Numbered from the stretch's first letter, positions 12,976-26,600 are shown. The stretch: DNA of 64,000 nucleotides from Auanema rhodensis (GCA_964057225.1 OZ059900.1:13345638-13409637); one strand, 5' to 3'. Notes: generated by a model not told the origin, from the sequence alone. Program-made: numbers and translations.

Positions 12976-13828
12976 GATAGGCTAGAACAGTTCATAAGTT
13001 TCCTGGATAGATTTGGTTTAATTACCCAAGTTAGAGGTAGTATCTCAATCTAACCAGAGAACTTCTGAGTTGGAAATACATTTTGGAAAGCACACCACGA
13101 GTGTGCAATATTGAAAACTGTCTGTCTTAGTATGATTATATGACACTATAGATGCCAAAGCAAAACAAATTTGAATATGAACATGACGCGTCTTTTACAT
13201 TATAGTTTGACCGGATAAAGCTTTGTATAGCTTTGTATAGCTTTGTACACTGATCACATATACGGCGATAGGCTAGAACAGTTCATAAGTTTCCTGGATA
13301 GATTTGGTTTAATTACCCAAGTTAGAGGTAGTATCTCAATCTAACCAGAGAACTTCTGAGTTGGAAATACATTTTGGAAAGCACACCATGAGTGTGCAAT
13401 ATTGAAAACTGTCTGTCTTAGTATGATTATATGACACTATAGATGCCAAAGCAAAACAAATTTGAATATGAACATGACGCGTCTTTTACATTGTAGTTTG
13501 ACCGGATAAAGCTTTGTATAGCTTTGTACACTGATCACATATACGGCGATAGGCTAGAACAGTTCATAAGTTTCCTGGATAGATTTGGTTTAATTACCCA
13601 AGTTAGAGGTAGTATCTCAATCTAACCAGAGAACTTCTGAGTTGGAAATACATTTTGGAAAGCACACCATGAGTGTGCAATATTGAAAACTGTCTGTCTT
13701 AGTATGATTATATGACACTATAAATGCCAAAGCAAAACAAATTTGAATATGAACATGACGCGTCTTTTACATTATAGTTTGACCGGATAAAGCTTTGTAT
13801 AGCTTTGTACACTGATCACATATACGGC
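12976..13828 (+). repeat. Monomers linking the 2880-bp HOR to the 2037-bp HOR
   Basis: Starts are at 12976, 13267 and 13548; the last two are 281 bp. The first carries CACGAG and looks like a third iteration of the closing monomers of the 2880-bp unit. The second has CATTGTAG, the last occurrence of that variant in the window. The third carries CTATAAATG in place of CTATAGATG, a mark that recurs through 15.8 kb. Confidence 0.85.
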
Positions 13829-15865
13829 GATAGGCTAGAACAGTTCATAAGTTTCCTGGATAGATTTGGTTTAATTACCCAAGTTAGAGGTAGTATCTCA
13901 ATCTAACCAGAGAACTTCTGAGTTGGAAATACATTTTGGAAAGCACACCATGAGTGTGCAATATTGAAAACTGTCTGTCTTAGTATGATTATATGACACT
14001 AAAGATGCCAAAGCAATATAAATTTGAATATGAACATGACGCGTCTTTTACATTATAGTTTGACCGGATAAAGCTTTGTATAGCTTTGTATAGCTTTGTA
14101 CACTGATCACATATACGGCGATAGGCTAGAACAGTTTATAAGTTTCCTGAATAAATTTGGTTTAATTACCCAAGTTAGAGGTAGTATCTCAATCTAACCA
14201 GAGAACTTCTGAGTTGGAAATACATTTTGGAAAGCACACCATGAGTGTGCAATATTAAAAACTGTCTGTCTTAGTATGATTATATGACAGTATAGATGCC
14301 AAAGCAAAACAAATTTGAATATGAACATGACGCGTCTTTTACATTATAGTTTGACCTGATAAAGCTTTGGATAGCTTTGTACACTGATCACATATACGGC
14401 GAGAGGCTAGAACAGTTCATAAGTTTCCTGGATAGATTTGGTTTAATTACCCAAGTTAGAGGTAGTATCTCAATCTAACCAGAGAACTTCTGAGTTGGAA
14501 ATACATTTTGGAAAGCACACCATGAGTGTGCAATATTGAAAACTGTCTGTCTTAGTATGATTATATGACACTATAGATGCCAAAGCAAAACAAATTTGAA
14601 TATGAACATGACGCGTCTTTTACATTATAGTTTGACCGGATAAAGCTTTGTATAGCTTTGTATAGCTTTGTATAGCTTTGTACATTGATCACATATACGG
14701 CGATAGGCTAGAACAGTTCATAAGTTTCCTGGATAGATTTGGTTTAATTACCCAAGTTAGAGGTAGTATCTCAATCTAACCAGAGAACTTCTGAGTTGGA
14801 AATACATTTTGGAAAGCACACCATGAGTGTGCAATATTGAAAACTGTCTGTCTTAGTATGATTATATGACACTATAAATGCCAAAGCAAAACAAATTTGA
14901 ATATGAACATGACGCGTCTTTTACATTATAGTTTGACCGGATAAAGCTTTGTATAGCTTTGTATAGCTTTGTACACTGATCACATATACGGCGATAGGCT
15001 AGAACAGTTCATAAGTTTCCTGGATAGATTTGGTTTAATTACCCAAGTTAGAGGTAGTATCTCAATCTAACCTGAGAACTTCTGAGTTGGAAATACATTT
15101 TGGAAAGCACACCATGAGTGTGCAATATTGAAAACTGTCTGTCTTAGTATGATTATATGACACTATAAATGCCAAAGCAAAACAAATTTGAATATGAACA
15201 TGACGCGTCTTTTACATTATAGTTTGACCGGATAAAGCTTTGTATAGCTTTGTATAGCTTTGTACACTGATCACATATACGGCGATAGGCTAGAACAGTT
15301 CATAAGTTTCCTGGATAGATTTGGTTTAATTACCCAAGTTAGAGGTAGTATCTCAATCTAACCAGAGAACTTCTGAGTTGGAAATACATTTTGGAAAGCA
15401 CACCATGAGTGTGCAATATTGAAAACTGTCTGTCTTAGTATGATTATATGACACTATAGATGCCAAAGCAAAACAAATTTGAATATGAACATGACGCGTC
15501 TTTTACATTATAGTTTGACCGGATAAAGCTTTGTATAGCTTTGTATAGCTTTGTACACTGATCACATATACGGCGATAGGCTAGAACAGTTCATAAGTTT
15601 CCTGGATAGATTTGGTTTAATTACCCAAGTTAGAGGTAGTATCTCAATCTAACCAGAGAACTTCTGAGTTGGAAATACATTTTGGAAAGCACACCATGAG
15701 TGTGCAATATTGAAAACTGTCTGTCTTAGTATGATTATATGACACTATAAATGCCAAAGCAAAACAAATTTGAATATGAACATGACGCGTCTTTTACATT
15801 ATAGTTTGACCGGATAAAGCTTTGTATAGCTTTGTATAGCTTTGTACACTGATCACATATACGGC
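13829..15865 (+). repeat. 7-monomer HOR (2037 bp)
   Basis: Starts are at 13829, 14120, 14401, 14702, 14993, 15284 and 15575, with lengths 291, 281, 301, then four of 291. It opens with a TATAAA monomer, a short ATTAAAAAC/GACAGTATAG/GACCTGAT monomer and a GAGAGG monomer. That trio restarts at 15866, giving the 2037-bp offset, and also occurs at 8651 and 11531 in the previous family. The CTATAAATG mark sits in monomers 14702, 14993 and 15575 but not 15284. Private changes include GAATAAATTTGG near 14151 and CCTGAGAAC near 15071. Confidence 0.88.
14401..14701 (+). repeat. Only 301-bp monomer (four decamer units)
   Basis: The decamer tract at 14641-14680 has four units instead of two or three. 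The next word is TACATTGATC rather than TACACTGATC, which does not occur elsewhere that I saw. The class was not amplified: neighbours on both sides have two or three units. It shows that the tract can grow as well as shrink. Confidence 0.93.
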
Positions 15866-16728
15866 GATAGGCTAGAACAGTTCATAAGTTTCCTGGATAG
15901 ATTTGGTTTAATTACCCAAGTTAGAGGTAGTATCTCAATCTAACCAGAGAACTTCTGAGTTGGAAATACATTTTGGAAAGCACACCATGAGTGTGCAATA
16001 TTGAAAACTGTCTGTCTTAGTATGATTATATGACACTATAGATGCCAAAGCAATATAAATTTGAATATGAACATGACGCGTCTTTTACATTATAGTTTGA
16101 CCGGATAAAGCTTTGTATAGCTTTGTATAGCTTTGTACACTGATCACATATACGGCGATAGGCTAGAACAGTTTATAAGTTTCCTGAATAGATTTGGTTT
16201 AATTACCCAAGTTAGAGGTAGTATCTCAATCTAACCAGAGAACTTCTGAGTTGGAAATACATTTTGGAAAGCACACCATGAGTGTGCAATATTAAAAACT
16301 GTCTGTCTTAGTATGATTATATGACAGTATAGATGCCAAAGCAAAACAAATTTGAATATGAACATGACGCGTCTTTTACATTATAGTTTGACCTGATAAA
16401 GCTTTGGATAGCTTTGTACACTGATCACATATACGGCGAGAGGCTAGAACAGTTCATAAGTTTCCTGGATAGATTTGGTTTAATTACCCAAGTTAGAGGT
16501 AGTATCTCAATCTAACCAGAGAACTTCTGAGTTGGAAATACATTTTGGAAAGCACACCATGAGTGTGCAATATTGAAAACTGTCTGTCTTAGTATGATTA
16601 TATGACACTATAGATGCCAAAGCAAAACAAATTTGAATATGAACATGACGCGTCTTTTACATTATAGTTTGACCGGATAAAGCTTTGTATAGCTTTGTAT
16701 AGCTTTGTACACTGATCACATATACGGC
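15866..16728 (+). repeat. Opening trio of a second 2037-bp unit
   Basis: Starts are at 15866, 16157 and 16438 (291, 281 and 291 bp). They repeat the TATAAA, ATTAAAAAC/GACAGTATAG short, and GAGAGG/GGAT sequence of 13829-14701, but with a three-unit tract in the third monomer. After 16728 the order changes to a different HOR family. Confidence 0.85.
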
Positions 16729-17019
16729 CAGAGGCTAGAACAGTTTATAAGTTTCCTGAATAGATTTGGTTTAATTACCCAAGTTAGAGGTAGTATCTCA
16801 ATCTAACCAGAGAACTTCTGAGTTGGAAATACATTTTGGAAAGCACACCATGAGTGTGCAATATTGAAAACTGTCTGTCTTAGTATGATTATATGACACT
16901 ATAGATGCCAAAGCAAAACAAATTTGAATATGAACATGACCCGTCTTTTACATTATAGTTTGACCGGATAAAGCTTTGTATAGCTTTGTATAGCTTTGTA
17001 CACTGATCACATATACGGC
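16729..17019 (+). repeat. Leader monomer with CAGAGG start and GACCCG
   Basis: This monomer starts with CAGAGG instead of GATAGG and has GACCCGTC in place of GACGCGTC, which destroys the MluI site. A GACCCG monomer also sits just before each later HOR start, at 20201, 23392 and 28319, so this mark tags the end of the unit in this family. The CAGAGG start recurs at 19920 and 23392. Confidence 0.88.
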
Positions 17020-20000
17020 GAGAGGCTAGAACAGTTTATAAGTTTCCTGAATAGATTTGGTTTAATTACCCAAGTTAGAGGTAGTATCTCAATCTAACCA
17101 GAGAACTTCTGAGTTGGAAATACATTTTGGAAAGCACACCATGAGTGTGCAATATTAAAAACTGTCTGTCTTAGTATGATTATATGACACTATAGATGCC
17201 AAAGCAAAACAAATTTGAATATGAACATGACGCGTCTTTTACATCATACTTTGACCGGATAAAGCTTTGGATAGCTTTGTACACTGATCACATATACGGC
17301 GATAGGCTAGAACAGTTTATAAGTTTCCTGAATAGATTTGGTTTAATTACCCAAGTTAGAGGTAGTATCTCAATCTAACCAGAGAACTTCTGAGTTGGAA
17401 ATTCATTTTGGAAAGCACACCATGAGTGTGCAATATTGAAAACTGTCTGTCTTAGTATGATTATATGACACTATAGATGCCAAAGCAAAACAAATTTGAA
17501 TATGAACATGACGCGTCTTTAACATTATAGTTTGACCGGATAAAGCTTTGTATAGCTTTGTATAGCTTTGTACACTGATCACATATACGGCGATAGGCTA
17601 GAACAGTTCATAAGTTTCCTGAATAGATTTGGTTTAATTACCCAAGTTAGAGGTAGTATCTCAATCTAACCAGAGAACTTCTGAGTTGGAAATTCATTTT
17701 GGAAAGCACACCATGAGTGTGCAATATTGAAAACTGTCTGTCTTAGTATGATTATATGACACTATAGATGCCAAAGCAAAACAAATTTGAATATGAACAT
17801 GACGCGTCTTTAACATTATAGTTTGACCGGATAAAGCTTTGTATAGCTTTGTATAGCTTTGTACACTGATCACATATACGGCGATAGGCTAGAACAGTTC
17901 ATAAGTTTCCTGAATAGATTTGGTTTAATTACCCAAGTTAGAGGTAGTATCTCAATCTAACCAGAGAACTTCGGAGTTGGAAATACATTTTGGAAAGCAC
18001 ACCACGAGTGTGCAATATTGAAAACTGTCTGTCTTAGTATGATTATATGACACTATAGATGCCAAAGCAAAACAAATTTGAATATGAACATGACGCGTCT
18101 TTAACATTATAGTTTGACCGGATAAAGCTTTGTATAGCTTTGTATAGCTTTGTACACTGATCACATATACGGCGATAGGCTAGAACAGTTTATAAGTTTC
18201 CTGAATAGATTTGGTTTAATTACCCAAGTTAGAGGTAGTATCTTAATCTAACCAGAGAACTTCTGAGTTGGAAATACATTTTGGAAAGCACACCATGAGT
18301 GTGCAATATTGAAAACTGTCTGTCTTAGTATGATTATATGACACTATAGATGCCAAAGCAAAACAAATTTGAATATGAACATGACGCGTCTTTAACATTA
18401 TAGTTTGACCGGATAAAGCTTTGTATAGCTTTGTATAGCTTTGTACACTGATCACATATACGGCGATAGGCTAGAACAGTTCATAAGTTTCCTGAATAGA
18501 TTTGGTTTAATTACCCAAGTTAGAGGTAGTATCTCAATCTAACCAGAGAACTTCTGAGTTGGAAATTCATTTTGGAAAGCACACCATGAGTGTGCAATAT
18601 TGAAAACTGTCTGTCTTAGTATGATTATATGACACTATAGATGCCAAAGCAAAACAAATTTGAATATGAACATGACGCGTCTTTAACATTATAGTTTGAC
18701 CGGATAAAGCTTTGTATAGCTTTGTATAGCTTTGTACACTGATCACATATACGGCGATAGGCTAGAACAGTTCATAAGTTTCCTGAATAGATTTGGTTTA
18801 ATTACCCAAGTTAGAGGTAGTATCTCAATCTAACCAGAGAACTTCGGAGTTGGAAATACATTTTGGAAAGCACACCATGAGTGTGCAATATTGAAAACTG
18901 TCTGTCTTAGTATGATTATATGACACTATAGATGCCAAAGCAATATAAATTTGAATATGAACATGACGCGTCTTTTGCATTATAGTTTGACCGGATAAAG
19001 CTTTGTATAGCTTTGTATAGCTTTGTACACTGATCACATATACGGCGAGAGGCTAGAACAGTTTATAAGTTTCCTGAATAGATTTGGTTTAATTACCCAA
19101 GTTAGAGGTAGTATCTCAATCTAACCAGAGAACTTCTGAGTTGGAAATACATTTTGGAAAGCACACCATGAGTGTGCAATATTAAAAACTGTCTGTCTTA
19201 GTATGATTATATGACACTATAGATGCCAAAGCAAAACAAATTTGAATATGAACATGACGCGTCTTTTACATTATAGTTTGACCGGATAAAGCTTTGTATA
19301 GCTTTGTATAGCTTTGTACACTGATCACATATACGGCGAGAGGCTAGAACAGTTTATAAGTTTCCTGAATAGATTTGGTTTAATTACCCAAGTTAGAGGT
19401 AGTATCTCAATCTAACCAGAGAACTTCTGAGTTGGAAATACATTTTGGAAAGCACACCATGAGTGTGCAATATTAAAAACTGTCTGTCTTAGTATGATTA
19501 TATGACACTATAGATGCCAAAGCAAAACAAATTTGAATATGAACATGACGCGTCTTTTACATTATAGTTTGACCGGATAAAGCTTTGTATAGCTTTGTAT
19601 AGCTTTGTACACTGATCACATATACGGCGATAGGCTAGAACAGTTCATAAGTTTCCTGAATAGATTTGGTTTAATTACCCAAGTTATAGGTAGTATCTCA
19701 ATCTAACCAGAGAACTTCTGAGTTGGAAATACATTTTGGAAAGCACACCATGAGTGTGCAATATTAAAAACTGTCTGTCTTAGTATGATTATATGACACT
19801 ATAGATGCCAAAGCAATATAAATTTGAATATGAACATGACGCGTCTTTTACATTATAGTTTGACCGGATAAAGCTTTGTATAGCTTTGTATAGCTTTGTA
19901 CACTGATCACATATACGGCCAGAGGCTAGAACAGTTTATAAGTTTCCTGAATAGATTTGGTTTAATTACCCAAGTTAGAGGTAGTATCTCAATCTAACCA

Positions 20001-20491
20001 GAGAACTTCTGAGTTGGAAATACATTTTGGAAAGCACACCATGAGTGTGCAATATTAAAAACTGTCTGTCTTAGTATGATTATATGACACTATAGATGCC
20101 AAAGCAAAACAAATTTGAATATGAACATGACGCGTCTTTTACATTATAGTTTGACCGGATAAAGCTTTGTATAGCTTTGTACACTGATCACATATACGGC
20201 GATAGGCTAGAACAGTTCATAAGTTTCCTGGATAGATTTGGTTTAATTACCCAAGTTAGAGGTAGTATCTCAATCTAACCAGAGAACTTCTGAGTTGGAA
20301 ATACATTTTGGAAAGCACACCATGAGTGTGCAATATTGAAAACTGTCTGTCTTAGTATGATTATATGACACTATAGATGCCAAAGCAAAACAAATTTGAA
20401 TATGAACATGACCCGTCTTTTACATTATAGTTTGACCGGATAAAGCTTTGTATAGCTTTGTATAGCTTTGTACACTGATCACATATACGGC
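17020..20491 (+). repeat. 12-monomer HOR, copy 1 (3472 bp)
   Basis: Starts are at 17020, 17301, 17592, 17883, 18174, 18465, 18756, 19047, 19338, 19629, 19920 and 20201; 17020 and 19920 are 281 bp. It opens with the marker monomer CATCATACTTTG (T226C, G230C). Then follow AATTCATTTT (A103T) monomers, CTTCGGAG/CACGAG, ATCTTAATC, AATTCATTTT again, a CGGAG/TATAAA/TTTTGCATT monomer, two GAGAGG/ATTAAAAAC monomers, an AGTTATAGG monomer, the CAGAGG monomer and the GACCCG monomer. Monomers 17301-18465 carry T221A (TTTAACATT), which removes a minus-strand stop. Chance frames of 60-70 codons on both strands cluster here for that reason. Confidence 0.92.
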
Positions 20492-23400
20492 GAGAGGCTA
20501 GAACAGTTTATAAGTTTCCTGAATAGATTTGGTTTAATTACCCAAGTTAGAGGTAGTATCTCAATCTAACCAGAGAACTTCTGAGTTGGAAATACATTTT
20601 GGAAAGCACACCATGAGTGTGCAATATTAAAAACTGTCTGTCTTAGTATGATTATATGACACTATAGATGCCAAAGCAAAACAAATTTGAATATGAACAT
20701 GACGCGTCTTTTACATCATACTTTGACCGGATAAAGCTTTGGATAGCTTTGTACACTGATCACATATACGGCGATAGGCTAGAACAGTTTATAAGTTTCC
20801 TGAATAGATTTGGTTTAATTACCCAAGTTAGAGGTAGTATCTCAATCTAACCAGAGAACTTCTGAGTTGGAAATTCATTTTGGAAAGCACACCATGAGTG
20901 TGCAATATTGAAAACTGTCTGTCTTAGTATGATTATATGACACTATAGATGCCAAAGCAAAACAAATTTGAATATGAACATGACGCGTCTTTAACATTAT
21001 AGTTTGACCGGATAAAGCTTTGTATAGCTTTGTATAGCTTTGTACACTGATCACATATACGGCGATAGGCTAGAACAGTTCATAAGTTTCCTGAATAGAT
21101 TTGGTTTAATTACCCAAGTTAGAGGTAGTATCTCAATCTAACCAGAGAACTTCTGAGTTGGAAATTCATTTTGGAAAGCACACTATGAGTGTGCAATATT
21201 GAAAACTGTCTGTCTTAGTATGATTATATGACACTATAGATGCCAAAGCAAAACAAATTTGAATATGAACATGACGCGTCTTTAACATTATAGTTTGACC
21301 GGATAAAGCTTTGTATAGCTTTGTATAGCTTTGTACACTGATCACATATACGGCGATAGGCTAGAACAGTTCATAAGTTTCCTGAATAGATTTGGTTTAA
21401 TTACCCAAGTTAGAGGTAGTATCTCAATCTAACCAGAGAACTTCGGAGTTGGAAATACATTTTGGAAAGCACACCACGAGTGTGCAATATTGAAAACTGT
21501 CTGTCTTAGTATGATTATATGACACTATAGATGCCAAAGCAAAACAAATTTGAATATGAACATGACGCGTCTTTAACATTATAGTTTGACCGGATAAAGC
21601 TTTGTATAGCTTTGTATAGCTTTGTACACTGATCACATATACGGCGATAGGCTAGAACAGTTTATAAGTTTCCTGAATAGATTTGGTTTAATTACCCAAG
21701 TTAGAGGTAGTATCTTAATCTAACCAGAGAACTTCTGAGTTGGAAATACATTTTGGAAAGCACACCATGAGTGTGCAATATTGAAAACTGTCTGTCTTAG
21801 TATGATTATATGACACTATAGATGCCAAAGCAAAACAAATTTGAATATGAACATGACGCGTCTTTAACATTATAGTTTGACCGGATAAAGCTTTGTATAG
21901 CTTTGTATAGCTTTGTACACTGATCACATATACGGCGATAGGCTAGAACAGTTCATAAGTTTCCTGAATAGATTTGGTTTAATTACCCAAGTTAGAGGTA
22001 GTATCTCAATCTAACCAGAGAACTTCTGAGTTGGAAATTCATTTTGGAAAGCACACCATGAGTGTGCAATATTGAAAACTGTCTGTCTTAGTATGATTAT
22101 ATGACACTATAGATTCCAAAGCAAAACAAATTTGAATATGAACATGACGCGTCTTTAACATTATAGTTTGACCGGATAAAGCTTTGTATAGCTTTGTATA
22201 GCTTTGTACACTGATCACATATACGGCGATAGGCTAGAACAGTTCATAAGTTTCCTGAATAGATTTGGTTTAATTACCCAAGTTAGAGGTAGTATCTCAA
22301 TCTAACCAGAGAACTTCGGAGTTGGAAATACATTTTGGAAAGCACACCATGAGTGTGCAATATTGAAAACTGTCTGTCTTAGTATGATTATATGACACTA
22401 TAGATGCCAAAGCAATATAAATTTGAATATGAACATGACGCGTCTTTTACATTATAGTTTGACCGGATAAAGCTTTGTATAGCTTTGTATAGCTTTGTAC
22501 ACTGATCACATATACGGCGAGAGGCTAGAACAGTTTATAAGTTTCCTGAATAGATTTGGTTTAATTACCCAAGTTAGAGGTAGTATCTCAATCTAACCAG
22601 AGAACTTCTGAGTTGGAAATACATTTTGGAAAGCACACCATGAGTGTGCAATATTAAAAACTGTCTGTCTTAGTATGATTATATGACACTATAGATGCCA
22701 AAGCAAAACAAATTTGAATATGAACATGACGCGTCTTTTACATTATAGTTTGACCGGATAAAGCTTTGTATAGCTTTGTATAGCTTTGTACACTGATCAC
22801 ATATACGGCGAGAGGCTAGAACAGTTTATAAGTTTCCTGAATAGATTTGGTTTAATTACCCAAGTTAGAGGTAGTATCTCAATCTAACCAGAGAACTTCT
22901 GAGTTGGAAATTCATTTTGGAAAGCACACCATGAGTGTGCAATATTGAAAACTGTCTGTCTTAGTATGATTATATGACACTATAGATGCCAAAGCAAAAC
23001 AAATTTGAATATGAACATGACGCGTCTTTTACATTATAGTTTGACCGGATAAAGCTTTGTATAGCTTTGTATAGCTTTGTACACTGATCACATATACGGC
23101 GAGAGGCTAGAACAGTTTATAAGTTTCCTGAATAGATTTGGTTTAATTACCCAAGTTAGAGGTAGTATCTCAATCTAACCAGAGAACTTCTGAGTTGGAA
23201 ATACATTTTGGAAAGCACACCATGAGTGTGCAATATTAAAAACTGTCTGTCTTAGTATGATTATATGACACTATAGATGCCAAAGCAATATAAATTTGAA
23301 TATGAACATGACGCGTCTTTTACATTATAGTTTGACCGGATAAAGCTTTGTATAGCTTTGTATAGCTTTGTACACTGATCACATATACGGCCAGAGGCTA

Positions 23401-23682
23401 GAACAGTTTATAAGTTTCCTGAATAGATTTGGTTTAATTACCCAAGTTAGAGGTAGTATCTCAATCTAACCAGAGAACTTCTGAGTTGGAAATACATTTT
23501 GGAAAGCACACCATGAGTGTGCAATATTGAAAACTGTCTGTCTTAGTATGATTATATGACACTATAGATGCCAAAGCAAAACAAATTTGAATATGAACAT
23601 GACCCGTCTTTTACATTATAGTTTGACCGGATAAAGCTTTGTATAGCTTTGTATAGCTTTGTACACTGATCACATATACGGC
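20492..23682 (+). repeat. 11-monomer HOR, copy 2 (3191 bp)
   Basis: Starts are at 20492, 20773, 21064, 21355, 21646, 21937, 22228, 22519, 22810, 23101 and 23392; only 20492 is 281 bp. The first seven monomers match copy 1 in order, with private changes CACTATGAG near 21184 and AGATTCCAAAG near 22114. The second half differs: 22810 combines a GAGAGG start with AATTCATTTT, and the single closing monomer 23392 carries both CAGAGG and GACCCG, like the leader at 16729. Confidence 0.9.
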
Positions 23683-26600
23683 GAGAGGCTAGAACAGTTT
23701 ATAAGTTTCCTGAATAGATTTGGTTTAATTACCCAAGTTAGAGGTAGTATCTCAATCTAACCAGAGAACTTCTGAGTTGGAAATACATTTTGGAAAGCAC
23801 ACCATGAGTGTGCAATATTAAAAACTGTCTGTCTTAGTATGATTATATGACACTATAGATGCCAAAGCAAAACAAATTTGAATATGAACATGACGCGTCT
23901 TTTACATCATACTTTGACCGGATAAAGCTTTGGATAGCTTTGTACACTGATCACATATACGGCGATAGGCTAGAACAGTTTATAAGTTTCCTGAATAGAT
24001 TTGGTTTAATTACCCAAGTTAGAGGTAGTATCTCAATCTAACCAGAGAACTTCTGAGTTGGAAATTCATTTTGGAAAGCACACCATGAGTGTGCAATATT
24101 GAAAACTGTCTGTCTTAGTATGATTATATGACACTATAGATGCCAAAGCAAAACAAATTTGAATATGAACATGACGCGTCTTTAACATTATAGTTTGACC
24201 GGATAAAGCTTTGTATAGCTTTGTATAGCTTTGTACACTGATCACATATACGGCGATAGGCTAGAACAGTTCATAAGTTTCCTGAATAGATTTGGTTTAA
24301 TTACCCAAGTTAGAGGTAGTATCTCAATCTAACCAGAGAACTTCTGAGTTGGAAATTCATTTTGGAAAGCACACCATGAGTGTGCAATATTGAAAACTGT
24401 CTGTCTTAGTATGATTATATGACACTATAGATGCCAAAGCAAAACAAATTTGAATATGAACATGACGCGTCTTTAACATTATAGTTTGACCGGATAAAGC
24501 TTTGTATAGCTTTGTATAGCTTTGTACACTGATCACATATACGGCGATAGGCTAGAACAGTTCATAAGTTTCCTGAATAGATTTGGTTTAATTACCCAAG
24601 TTAGAGGTAGTATCTCAATCTAACCAGAGAACTTCGGAGTTGGAAATACATTTTGGAAAGCACACCACGAGTGTGCAATATTGAAAACTGTCTGTCTTAG
24701 TATGATTATATGACACTATAGATGCCAAAGCAAAACAAATTTGAATATGAACATGACGCGTCTTTAACATTATAGTTTGACCGGATAAAGCTTTGTATAG
24801 CTTTGTATAGCTTTGTACACTGATCACATATACGGCGATAGGCTAGAACAGTTTATAAGTTTCCTGAATAGATTTGGTTTAATTACCCAAGTTAGAGGTA
24901 GTATCTTAATCTAACCAGAGAACTTCTGAGTTGGAAATACATTTTGGAAAGCACACCATGAGTGTGCAATATTGAAAACTGTCTGTCTTAGTATGATTAT
25001 ATGACACTATAGATGCCAAAGCAAAACAAATTTGAATATGAACATGACGCGTCTTTAACATTATAGTTTGACCGGATAAAGCTTTGTATAGCTTTGTATA
25101 GCTTTGTACACTGATCACATATACGGCGATAGGCTAGAACAGTTCATAAGTTTCCTGAATAGATTTGGTTTAATTACCCAAGTTAGAGGTAGTATCTCAA
25201 TCTAACCAGAGAACTTCGGAGTTGGAAATACATTTTGGAAAGCACACCATGAGTGTGCAATATTGAAAACTGTCTGTCTTAGTATGATTATATGACACTA
25301 TAGATGCCAAAGCAATATAAATTTGAATATGAACATGACGCGTCTTTTGCATTATAGTTTGACCGGATAAAGCTTTGTATAGCTTTGTATAGCTTTGTAC
25401 ACTGATCACATATACGGCGATAGGCTAGAACAGTTCATAAGTTTCCTGAATAGATTTGGTTTAATTACCCAAGTTAGAGGTAGTATCTCAATCTAACCAG
25501 AGAACTTCTGAGTTGGAAATTCATTTTGGAAAGCACACCATGAGTGTGCAATATTGAAAACTGTCTGTCTTAGTATGATTATATGACACTATAGATGCCA
25601 AAGCAAAACAAATTTGAATATGAACATGACGCGTCTTTAACATTATAGTTTGACCGGATAAAGCTTTGTATAGCTTTGTATAGCTTTGTACACTGATCAC
25701 ATATACGGCGATAGGCTAGAACAGTTCATAAGTTTCCTGAATAGATTTGGTTTAATTACCCAAGTTAGAGGTAGTATCTCAATCTAACCAGAGAACTTCG
25801 GAGTTGGAAATACATTTTGGAAAGCACACCACGAGTGTGCAATATTGAAAACTGTCTGTCTTAGTATGATTATATGACACTATAGATGCCAAAGCAAAAC
25901 AAATTTGAATATGAACATGACGCGTCTTTAACATTATAGTTTGACCGGATAAAGCTTTGTATAGCTTTGTATAGCTTTGTACACTGATCACATATACGGC
26001 GATAGGCTAGAACAGTTTATAAGTTTCCTGAATAGATTTGGTTTAATTACCCAAGTTAGAGGTAGTATCTTAATCTAACCAGAGAACTTCTGAGTTGGAA
26101 ATACATTTTGGAAAGCACACCATGAGTGTGCAATATTGAAAACTGTCTGTCTTAGTATGATTATATGACACTATAGATGCCAAAGCAAAACAAATTTGAA
26201 TATGAACATGACGCGTCTTTAACATTATAGTTTGACCGGATAAAGCTTTGTATAGCTTTGTATAGCTTTGTACACTGATCACATATACGGCGATAGGCTA
26301 GAACAGTTCATAAGTTTCCTGAATAGATTTGGTTTAATTACCCAAGTTAGAGGTAGTATCTCAATCTAACCAGAGAACTTCTGAGTTGGAAATTCATTTT
26401 GGAAAGCACACCATGAGTGTGCAATATTGAAAACTGTCTGTCTTAGTATGATTATATGACACTATAGATGCCAAAGCAAAACAAATTTGAATATGAACAT
26501 GACGCGTCTTTAACATTATAGTTTGACCGGATAAAGCTTTGTATAGCTTTGTATAGCTTTGTACACTGATCACATATACGGCGATAGGCTAGAACAGTTC

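Noticed and set aside
17196-17378. Plus-strand 60-codon frame, repeated at many places (for example 20668, 23859, 28786, 46095, 49226-51104)
   Set aside because: It spans the monomer boundary, exists only when G230C and a two-unit tract coincide, and copies differ at replacement sites. There is no ribosome-binding or promoter context and no family resemblance. I treat it as a by-product of the repeat.
17971-17990. Possible CENP-B box: CTTCGGAGTTGGAAATACA in the CGGAG variant recalls the 5' half of the mammalian box
   Set aside because: The TTCG and TTGGAAA parts are separated by three extra bases and the essential 3' CGGG half is missing. The common form lacks even TTCG. I regard it as chance.
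17952-18164. Minus-strand 70-codon frame, repeated in TTTAACATT monomers up to about 56.7 kb, and its 65-codon relative at 7581 and 10461
   Set aside because: In the 70-codon form it depends on one base (T221A) that removes a stop and on a three-unit decamer tract. Its spread follows the HOR pattern, not selection. No domain or signal is recognisable.
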